From positions 83,232,036 through 83,296,035 of the forward strand of contig OX328126.1 of assembly GCA_946811695.1 (NCBI GenBank): a stretch of 64,000 nt of DNA. The letters are read 5' to 3'. The notes under the pieces are model-generated. The model was not told where the DNA came from and did not search any database. It was given only the letters and a program-made list of their open reading frames with translations. The DNA is from Gonocerus acuteangulatus. Its lineage: Eukaryota > Arthropoda > Insecta > Hemiptera > Coreidae. Below, one piece after another: positions 1-8,800 of this stretch (its first letter is position 1; each line of letters opens with the position of its first letter). The position numbers and the translations under genes were made by a program.

Positions 1-825
1 CAATATGAAAGGTCAAGTTCGTTAACCAGCAAAATCCGCCCACTGGAAGATGGAGTTTGGGGCGAAATTCGCGCAGAAAAAATCGTAACGCTTACGTTTT
101 TGAGTTCATAAGCTTGTAAGTACTCTTTTTATAGGGTTCTTGGGCTAGGAAAACGAATGAAACCATTTTCAAGGCGATAGCTTTAACCGTTTTCGAGAAA
201 ATTGGAAAAATAGTTTTTGAGTACCGTTTTTGGTTTGGGTACTTAGAATCATGGGATTCAGTTGAAACAATTTCTGCATGTTCTACTTTCATTAAAACTA
301 ATATGTTGAAATTTTGGTTACGTTTGGAGTTAAGGAAGGGTTAGAATAAAATATTTTATTAACAGACTTAAAAAGTTTTGGTAACTTTGTATATTTTCTT
401 TAATATCTCGAAAAAGGTTGAGAATCTTGGTAAACGAAAGAATACCATTAGAAAGCTTACTAAATGCTCTACAAAAACGGTTCTGATGAAAGTTTTGATT
501 AGGCGATGTCAATCGGAGTAATAAGTGCTTAAAACATTAAAGTAATTGATTTTGCTTATTCGAACTGTTCTTTTTGTCTGTTTTTATTCCTTGTTATTTT
601 TTAATTGCTTATTGTTGGATAATGTATTTTACAATAAAACAGATTAGGCAAAATAAGAAAAACAATTCATTGTTAGAAATATAGCTTGCCAAGAGAAAAA
701 GATTCGATGACGTCTTTTGAATATTTTCAATTGCCTTTATGCTGTTGGTTTTTTTATTTTATTGTTTAATTGATTTTATCTGTAGAATTATTACTATAGT
801 ATTTTTCATTAGATTAACTATTTCT
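1..825 (+). repeat. HINE-1 internal body, 5' end outside window
   Basis: The block starting AGGTCAAGTTCGTTAACC and running to ATTATTACTATAGTA matches the internal part of other HINE-1 copies in this window (for example 2340-3120 and 41036-41826). No coding potential is credible. The copy begins before the window. Its 3' terminus may be the one at 1652-1699, with other sequence in between. Confidence 0.75.
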
Positions 826-1150
826 GAGAAAAGGCGATTCCAGAATTATCTTTAGTTTTATTCAACATAATATGCCAGACTTGGCTAGAAGTTTGTCGAG
901 GAAACAATGGTTTGGCTACCTGCTCCTCTTTCTAAGGTCCTGACAGTAAGTACCGTTAAGCCCCAGCCATAAGCCTCGCAAAATGACCTGCTTGACATTT
1001 GATAATATTAAACTCGAGAAGTAGTTCCTCTTTTTGTGTCTCTGTTTACTTCAGTTATTAATTTTTATTTATGTTGTACGCCTTATTTTTTAATTGGGTG
1101 CTGTTATTTTGATTGCATTTTTTTTTCAATAAAACAAAGCTAGTAAATGA
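826..1150. other. unassigned intergenic sequence
   Basis: AT-rich non-coding sequence between HINE-1 material and a G-rich MITE. I see no open frame, RNA gene or clear repeat in it. Confidence 0.4.
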
Positions 1151-1155
1151 GAAGG

Positions 1156-1414
1156 ATGTTCACGCTTATATAGAAAATAATTTTGGAGGGGACTGGGAGA
1201 ATTTCGGGGGGGGGGGGGGGGGGGGCTGAAAGGATTTTGGGGGTATGGGATAGTAAAAATCTAGAACATGGAATAGTTAGACAATTAAAACGCTATTACG
1301 CTATTTTTTTCTGAACTAAGTGATCTTATTATTATTTTAAAGGTTTTTACGACACATTTTTACCGATTGCGGCGGGTGCAGCCCTTTCAGCCCCCCCCCC
1401 TATATACGCCCATG
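1156..1414 (+). mobile_element. G-rich MITE-like element with a 20-bp G run
   Basis: The left end (CGCTTATATAGAAAATAATT) and the right end (CCTATATACGCCCATGC) are imperfect inverted repeats. Inside are a run of 20 G (1206-1225) and a C run (1389-1399) that are complementary. A second copy lies at 61163-61350 and a reversed partial copy at about 50690-50800. The common ends suggest a small non-autonomous DNA element. No target duplication could be assigned. Confidence 0.5.
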
Positions 1415-1415
1415 C

Positions 1416-1699
1416 ACGTTTTTGTTTTATTTTATTGATGTATAGAGCTTTACTTTAGAATGAGAGCTAGATTGTGTAATTTCCGCTTCTGTGTAAGTTA
1501 CTACTGCCGGTTTCCCTGACGCCTTAATATCACTTTTATTCCAGATGTTCGAGAGGATGTTGACAATTTTCACGATATATATATATATATATATATATAA
1601 AAAAAAGAAGTTTATTTCTATTCTAAGATTTTCAAATGACATTAGGGTTAAGAACGGAACCGCGCTAAGATGATGCAGTTCCTGCGAGTCGGACTTTTT
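1416..1699 (+). repeat. HINE-1 3' terminal region
   Basis: It contains a (TA)n tract at about 1576-1600 and ends with the HINE-1 3' subterminal repeat GGAACCGCGCT (1657-1667), the GCAG/CTGC mini-hairpin and GGAC followed by T. The segment before it (1430-1560) is shared with 61375-61520 and, reversed, with 14440-14600. Confidence 0.7.
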
Positions 1700-1859
1700 C
1701 AACGTGTATTTGTCTCTGTTTCCTAACTTTTTAAGCGGTTGTTGTATTTTGTTTTGCTGTTTCCTGGGTAACTTTAAAGTCCATGCAATAATAAGCTGTA
1801 CAAAATTATATAGTAGCGTTAATTTTGATCATATCTTATTTAACTCAATATAAAAAATA

Positions 1860-1896
1860 CTTATCGGCCGTGGTGAAGCACGGGTATTCAGCTAGT
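1860..1896 (+). mobile_element. Helitron/Helentron-like 3' terminus
   Basis: The hairpin CCGTG (1868-1872) / CACGG (1879-1883) is followed by GTATTCAGCTAGT ending at 1896. A GC-rich hairpin a few bases before a CTAGT end is the form of many arthropod Helitron-like 3' termini. The body of the element could not be delimited; it may extend left through 1700-1860. The sequence 1897-2065 shows nothing recognisable. Confidence 0.5.
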
Positions 1897-2065
1897 ATCT
1901 AATGAAACTCAATTTCAGATCTGTGTATCATGACTTAAAAATATTCTTTGATGGACAAAACGTTATGAAACAATACGAATTATTTGAAAAGTGCATGGGC
2001 GCTTCTTTTTTATCGAAGAATTAAATCTTGTTAGCAGGATGGAACATATTTATGTAAAGAAACTA

Positions 2066-2201
2066 TTAGCGCGGTTCCTCCCTCCCCCATAGGGAGGAAC
2101 CCCGCTTATAAGGTTGATACAATGAAACGATCCGGATGTGCCGACTAGAAAATTTCGCGTTTCAGAACCCCTAGAGACCGAAAATAACGGTGGTTCAAAT
2201 T

Positions 2202-2240
<39 letters not shown>

Positions 2241-3513
2241 TTATTTATATATATATATATATATTTGTCTGTTCGCGGATTTCTGGCCTCCCTAATGGTC
2301 CGATATTGATGAAATTTAGTGCAAAAATCTGTCGTCCAATTTGAAAGGTCAAGTTCGTTAACCAGCAAAATCCGCCCACTGGAAGACGGCGTTTGGGGCG
2401 AAATTTGCGCGAAACAAATCGTAACGCTTACGTTTATGAGTTCATAAGCTTGTAAGTATTCGTTTTATAGGCTTCTTGGGCTAGGAAAACGAATGAAACC
2501 ATTTTCAAGGCGATATCTTTAACCGTTTTTGAGAAAATTGGAAAAATAATTGTTGAATACCGTTTTTGGTTTGGGTACTTAGAATCATGGGATTCAGTTG
2601 AAACATTTTCTGCATATTCTACTTTCATCAACACTAATATGTTGAAATTTTGGTTACGTTTGAAGTAAAGGAAAGGTTAGAATAAAATATTTTATTAACA
2701 GACAAGAAAAGTTTTGTTAACTTTGTATACTTTCCTTAATATCTCGAAAAAGGTTAAAAATCTTGGGAAACGTAAGATCTCCATTAGAAAGCTTACTAAT
2801 CGCTCTACAAAAAAGGTTCTGAAGAAAGTTTTGAATAAGCAATGTCAATCGGAGAAATAAGTGCTTAAACTTTGAAGTAATTGATTTCGTTTATTGGAAC
2901 GGTTCTTTTTGTTATTTTTTAATTGCTTAAAGTTGGATAATATATTTGACAATAAAACAGATTAGGTAAAATAAGAAAAATAATTCATTGTTAGAAATAT
3001 AGCTTGCCAAGAGAAAGAGATTCAATGGCGTTTTTTGAATGTTTTCAATTTCCTTCATGCTGTTGGTTTTTTGTTTTTTTTTGTTTAATTGTTTTTATTT
3101 GTAGAATTATTACTATAGTAGAAGAACACGAGAAAATGTGAATACAGTGAATACGGCGCATTGACAAAAATCTGGGCCATTAGCGTCAACGTCCAGGAGG
3201 CAACCAGGAATTTTTTTAGCGAGCCCTGATATAGGAACATTTCTGGTGCCAGTGGGGATCGAACCCACCATCTCCCGCTTATGATTCTAGCGCGCTAGCC
3301 ACTAGACCACGGGAGACCCCGAAACGTACTAAATAGGTATCTCTAGAACAGGATTCTGGGGTCTGGCGGACCCGACCAGGAAAAGGCATATAGCCCTTTG
3401 AACAAAGGCAGAACCAAATATTATCTGTTTCTATTCTAAGCTTGCTACATGACCAAAGTAATATAAACGGAACCGCGCTAAGATGATGCAGTTCCTGCGA
3501 GTCGGCCTTTTTT
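2066..3513 (+). mobile_element. HINE-1 copy, full length, with nested SINE
   Basis: The 5' end AGCGCGGTTCC starts at 2068 and is followed by the 5' hairpin arms CCTCCCT/AGGGAGG. A (TA)n tract lies at about 2202-2265. The 3' subterminal repeat GGAACCGCGCT is at about 3471-3481, and the terminal GCAG/CTGC hairpin and GGCC (variant of GGAC) end near 3513. A reversed SINE (3150-3321) interrupts it, shown by comparison with the uninterrupted homologous stretch at 30420-30500. Confidence 0.8.
3150..3321 (-). mobile_element. tRNA-derived SINE (nested in HINE-1)
   Basis: Read on the minus strand it starts GGGGTCTCCCGTGGTCTAG. It has an A-box-like TGGTCTAGTGG and a B-box-like GGTTCGATCCC, followed by a body with GGCTCGCT, an AATTCCT motif and GCGCCGT near the 3' end. 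The same order occurs in the 42029-42226 copy, which has a poly(A) tail. The tRNA-like head lacks a clean cloverleaf, so this is a SINE and not a tRNA gene. Confidence 0.75.
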
Positions 3514-3520
3514 AAATTTT

Positions 3521-3680
3521 GCAACCGAGAAAGCAGTGCGCCGCTCCGGTATTCAGCAAAGGCTCACCCTCTTTAACAGCACGGTCCAGCTCCTAGGATA
3601 CGCGTATGAATTCGCCATTGTGGCCAGGTCGGAGCGGCCCACAGTGGTTCAGATCCAGCCATCATGGTGCAAAAAATCGA
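3521..3680 (+). pseudogene. LINE reverse-transcriptase relic
   Basis: One forward frame around 3563-3634 reads LTLFNSTVQLLGYAYEFAIV. This resembles the RT palm segment of LINEs, where a Q-x-x-x-Y/F-A-D-D core is followed by a hydrophobic strand and a basic residue. The YADD catalytic box has decayed to YAYE, so the piece is dead. It is much more GC-rich than its surroundings. The identification rests on one motif only. Confidence 0.45.
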
Positions 3681-4387
3681 AAAACCACATTTTTTAAGAA
3701 ACACCAAAACATGTCTAGAAGGTTCTATAGTAACCATATATTATATTAATAAAGAAATTTTAATTTTGTGTCCGTCCATTTAGTGTCTGAGACGGTTCAA
3801 AGATGGCGGTTCTATACATGTGTTGTCAAACATTATTTGCAGCCCTAGGATTAGTGCCCCCTACTAGTCAATTAATAGCCCATAATAATTTTTTATTTTT
3901 ATACTTTTTTCTGTAATAAATGTACCATAGATGGACTACAGAAATATGACAAAATGAGCGAAATATCTTGGTATGAAGTTCGGTAACAGATTTTTAGTAT
4001 TTTTTAACACGCCTATGTGAAATTAAGAAAGGTTTTAAACACCAGCATCACGAGGAATCACTGAGTTATTTGTTGCAGCTTGTAGCCTTCACTTTCCTCC
4101 AACAGAATATGTAAGGTTTGTATGCCTCTGGATGCCCCTTTGGTATTGGGAGGGAATTTTATGGGGAAAACTTAGGCCCGGCGCGCTACCTGCTCCGGTA
4201 GCATGTAGCCCTGACCCTCTACCCATAGTTCATCTGCTTTAGTAATTTGGGTCAGTATTCCTTGTGTTGTTCTTGAGTGAAGGACAAGTGCACATAGATT
4301 TCTGCGAACCAATTTTTACTGAGAAGTGAAGGACAGATTTTGGTAAATTCCTTTTTTTTAACTTGGTCAATTATTATGCTGTAATAA
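3681..4387. other. unassigned intergenic sequence
   Basis: No open frame of note, no RNA gene and no repeat shared with the rest of the window that I could find. Confidence 0.4.
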
Positions 4388-4636
4388 ATCGATGGCCTAG
4401 TCTGAAAACCTTGTATCTTAAAAATAAAATCAATTAGCTTATATACCTAATTAGATGGATATTATGGTTACTGAGAAACCCGCAAGGTTTGCTTCTTCGT
4501 CGATATAGTCCAGGATGAGTAAGATAGAGTTTCTTTGACACTTAAGGTTTGTCAAATAGAATATTATCCATCTAATAACGTATAAATGTTTTTAACGTTA
4601 TTTTTTAGATACGAGGTTTTCATTCTAGGCCATCGA
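4388..4636. mobile_element. MITE with about 40-bp inverted repeats
   Basis: The left arm starts TCGATGGCCTAG (4389). The right arm ends with its exact complement, CTAGGCCATCGA (4635). Pairing continues with a few mismatches for about 40 bp (GAAAACC...TGTATCTTAAAAAT against ATTTTTTAGATACGAGGTTTTC). No coding capacity. The target duplication is unclear. Confidence 0.6.
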
Positions 4637-4912
4637 AATGAACTCTGATTTGCACCGTTCATAAATGAAGACAAATCATAAATAATGTGCTACATCTTGT
4701 GAAATATTTCCATGAAAAAGTCTCAATAATTATTTTAAATTATTATAGAGTGAAATTTTTATTTTTGTATAAGAATATGAAAGTCTTTAAGTGACACTAT
4801 GAACGTTATAAAAATGGTGAACTGTTTTATTGTCACTTAGTGCATAATAGATTATTGATCTTCAAATATAGAAGTGCCATTACCGAAAAAATAATTAAAA
4901 AGAAACCTTTTT

Positions 4913-4914
<2 letters not shown>

Positions 4915-4971
<57 letters not shown>

Positions 4972-4996
4972 GGAGAGAGAGAGAGAGAGAGAGAGA
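4915..4996. repeat. poly(T) tract of 56 bp followed by (GA)n
   Basis: An uninterrupted T run occupies 4915-4970 and (GA)n about 4974-4995. It may be the 3' tail of a reversed retroelement, but no body is recognisable after it. A diverged HINE-1-like 3' end (ATGACGCAGTTTCTGCGATT) lies near 5200-5230. Confidence 0.7.
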
Positions 4997-5266
4997 TGCT
5001 ACGAAGGAGAGATTTTGGAGAGCTCATAATTACTTCGAATTCGTTCGAAAGAAGATGACCGTGTTAAAAAAACACTCAAAATTTTATATTCAAATTATAT
5101 GGCCAGTTGGAGAAAGACTTAACAGGGATAAGTCTAAATTTGAATGTAAGTTTTCATCATGGTTTGAAGTAGAAATTATTTTTCTTACTGGCGAAGTAAG
5201 AATGACGCAGTTTCTGCGATTCCGACTTTTATCAGCTTGGGACATTTATTTCAAAGTTTATAGTTC

Positions 5267-5554
5267 ATAAGTAAAGATGGAATGGTTGGGATTCGGCTAA
5301 ATAAACCTCAATATGATTTTGTTTTAAAAAATCTATATTTCGGACGTTTCGGCTACTCATTGGTAGCCTTCTTCAGCTAAAATCACAAAAAAAAAAAGAA
5401 ATTATTACAGAAACAAAAAAAATTATAATTGTGATAGGTAACAGAACTATAGATACAATTAACTTATAAAAGAACTAAAGAAATATAGATTTTTTAAAAC
5501 AAAATCATATTGAGGTTTATTTAGCCGAATCCCAACCATTCCATCTTTACTTAT
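5267..5554. repeat. 75-bp perfect inverted repeat (foldback element)
   Basis: Arms 5267-5341 and 5480-5554 are complementary over 75 bp and are separated by about 138 bp. The loop contains a conserved hairpin motif (5343-5376). The identical arms point to a recent foldback insertion or a duplicated fragment. It lies about 330 bp beyond the stop codon of the large gene. Confidence 0.8.
5343..5376 (-). other. hammerhead-like hairpin motif, copy 1
   Basis: On the minus strand: CTGAAGAA, then a 6-bp stem GGCTAC/GTAGCC with loop CAATGA, then GAAACGTC. The flanks resemble the hammerhead core (CUGANGA ... GAAA), but one extra A precedes the stem and no stem III or cleavage triplet is evident. The same arrangement recurs at 27054 and 47256. 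Confidence 0.5.
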
Positions 5555-5868
5555 CACCTCGACGGCTAACTATCTAATCATCATGATGAATTTATAGTTT
5601 ATATTCGATAAAAAACTCGATTTGTTTTGAGGAATATTTTTTTTTATCATAACAACCTTTTATAATTAACATAATATGATTAACAATCAATGATAATTAT
5701 TTAATTAATGATAAGTCAGGTAGGTAAATATATAGTCCTTTTTTAATGGAAATATAGTTGCGAAGCCTTATCAATAAATATATAATGGAAATATATGATA
5801 TTTGATGAAGGTAAATAAAATTAATATTTTAATCTACATATATATATTTACATAGGCAATATTATTAC
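5555..5868. other. 3' flank of the large gene, nothing recognised
   Basis: AT-rich sequence (above 75% by eye) with no credible open frame. It probably includes the 3' untranslated and downstream region of the minus-strand gene. Confidence 0.4.
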
Positions 5869-5874
5869 TTTATT
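5869..5874 (-). promoter_or_regulatory. candidate poly(A) signal AATAAA
   Basis: AATAAA on the minus strand begins only 9 bp after the TAA stop of the large gene. That would give a very short 3' UTR. Further A/T-rich hexamers lie downstream, so use of this site is inferred only. Confidence 0.4.
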
Positions 5875-5883
5875 TTCTTAAAG

Positions 5884-8800
5884 TTATCTTCTAAGGAGGC
5901 CCTCTATTGTAATGTTGTTAAGCTCAGTGTCCATGAAGACTTGCTTGTAGTATTTGTCTATATTTCCGGCACAGTGTTTTACTATCTTGGGGTTCATTTC
6001 TAAGTACTGTCCTCTCCCTTCTAGCAAAAGGTCCATAGGTTCATTTAAAAACTCTTCGAGGTGATTAACTTTATCTGCCGTGTTATAAAGTCCGATGATC
6101 CAGATTGTATAAGGACTGAGGAAGTAGCCGGACGAAGCTAACTTATCATAAACTGAATTAGTTCTGAGTGGCTCACCGTTTTTATTTGTTTCAAATGAAT
6201 AACTGATAAGCAGTCGTTCGCTATTTATTGAGAAATATTTGTCGTGACATCTGTAATAGTTGTATCCCATATGAATCATGTCAACATCATAATGTCTCAG
6301 AGCTTTATCAAATTTTTCTTGTTTTCCTTGGTCCCATAATTTAAATTTGATTCCTATTTTATTGAATTTAACAGCCTCTTTCTTAACGCCATTTCTTATG
6401 TCTGGTGTAATTAATGTTTTATTGCCTAATAATAACTCTTGTATTGTAATCTTAAAGAAGGAGTGGGAATATCTATAAAACGGCTGATAATAATAATCTG
6501 TAAATTGAACATTGCGGAAAATGAATGAGTCGTGGTGATTGATTCCAGTGGTCCAATCGTCCAAGCTGGCGTAGAGTTTTCGAATTTGAGGAATAATTGT
6601 ACTTAAAATATCCTTCAATTCGTCTCCCACATTCATGTCAGGAACTTTAGTAAATTCTTCTAAGAAGTGTTCAGCAAAAGGGAAAACGTACTGTTTAAGA
6701 GCATGTAATGCACGATGGTATTTTGTATATAATTGGCTTGCTTGCAGAATGAACTTAAGTTCATTAATTTTCCTGTATAACACCTTGTTATTTACATCCC
6801 ATGGAGTCTTGCTCGAAGCTAATTTGGCATTGAAACTATTAATTCTTTTTTGGTTTTGGTAGTCTTCCATTTTCTCACTTATCCCAATTATTTCATCTAT
6901 TATAGATATTAGACTATTAAATGTATCTTTAATTGATTCTTCAGAAGAAGTGTCATGAAGTGCGTTTTGTATGTCAAATGATACCTCTGTTAATATGGCT
7001 TTCACGTTGTGTGCTATATTCAGTCTTTGGACAGGTGATTGACTGGAGAAGGAGTTTAGTGTTGTCGTCAGGGTCACTGACAAGTCGTCTGTTAAGTTAA
7101 GTAATTTATCTCGAGCTTCTTCGGTTACCTGTCTTACTTTTTTTTCATTATTAGCGGCTTTATCACGTTCTGAACGCCTATTTGTTATAATTAAGAGCTG
7201 CGGATTATTTAAAACATTTTTAAATGCCTCACGCTTTTCATTCAAAATGGCATTTATATTTCGTCGGAAATCTATTTGTTCTTTTTTGCTGATTGTGTTA
7301 TTACTAAATAATTGACGGATCAAATTATTAACTGAGGTCCTAGCTTCTTCAAAAGAATTCTTCATTTTATTTATATGATCCCTGATCGTTCCATCTATTT
7401 TATTAATGTTTAAACCAATATCGTTTAATGATTTATCGAAAACGGAAAATGCTTGGTTTATTACACCGAAAGTCTCCGACCCTTTAAATCTCTCTAGTGC
7501 GTTCTTGGCAAATCCTTTAAGGGCATTTAATTTTGTTGTAAAAAAGTTTTTCATCGAAGATAAAAGTTTATTCTCGGCCATTACACCAGGTATAAATTTA
7601 GCAATGCCGTCAGTAACGAGTTTAAAATTTTTAAAAAAGGAGACAATTGTTTCTAGTCCGTTAGATAATTTGCTTACAAGATTTTGGAAAATTTGAAGGA
7701 ACGTTGGATTGTTCCTTTTATTACGCCCTTGCTGGGCTTCCCAGTGATGCATATCTATCTCATTTTTCAACTTTTCAAATTCCTGATTTATATGATTTTG
7801 TATTTTTAGAATATATTGATCAATTCTTGGGATTATAATTTTCGTAAGCGTATCTTCAGCATTTTCTAGTTGCTCGTCAATTTCTTTAGACTGTTCTTTT
7901 TCAAGATCGTCAATCATTATCTCTTTCCCGAGTTTCTCTACTACTTTAATCTGCTGAATGACTTTCGATAGGAAATGTTGTACGTCAATAATCATTTGCA
8001 TATTTCGATTATTCTTGAGACTATAAATTCTGCTTAATGTTGATGCATATAGAGTAGTCGTTGCAAGTTGCACGTCCCTGTCGAGACTGGAACTTGAGTA
8101 TTTTTCTATCCTTTCTTTCAATGACAAATAGAAAGGCGTAAAATTAGCCACCTTATGTAATTTAGGGAATTGCTTTTCAAGATCTTTCAATTCATCTATT
8201 AATGCAAAGTGATCGGTTAACATAACAATGTTAGGTGTTTTTTCCATAGAAGAAATAAATTCCGTTAGTGAACGTTTTATTGTACTTGTAGGAAGAATCT
8301 CTCTGACAATTGCCTTGAAACGATTTATTGTTTTATATGGTTTGTACGCCAATGGCGTCATAGGTAGTGTCATCCCAATTATATTTCCACCTTTATTTCC
8401 TTTTTTTCCTTTTTTTGATGGCGGTTCCTTGGATGGAGCTGTCTCATTATTGTCGTAGCACACATAAGACGTAAGACATGATTTACAGGTGATAATCAGA
8501 TCATCACCATGTTTACCTCCTACGCCACCCTCACCACCTTCACCGTTCGAAGACTCTGTTACTTTTTCGTTTAAAACAAACATTTTATTGCTGTTACTGG
8601 CATCAATGATAATGATTTTACCACCTCCTCCTGGCATTCCACCACTACCTCCGTCAAGTCCATTATGTCCATCCTTTCCTCGGGACCCATGTACTAACCA
8701 AGTCGTACTAATGGGGCAATTGTCTATACAGGTTACGGGGTAAAAGGTTGCTCCATCATCATCAGGGAAGAAATCGTATTTGTGAATATCCCAGTTTTGA

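Noticed and set aside
92..292. A 66-codon frame (with KYPNQKRYSKTIFPIFSKTV) that recurs in at least four HINE-1 copies on the strand opposite to the element
   Set aside because: The copies are conserved as DNA throughout, the frame is broken in other copies, and it shows no excess of synonymous change by eye. I take it as a by-product of copy identity.
3243..3321. Possible tRNA genes here, at 42031-42100 and at 44660-44745
   Set aside because: Promoter boxes are present, but acceptor and T stems do not pair properly, and bodies or poly(A) tails follow. They are SINE heads or tRNA-like modules.
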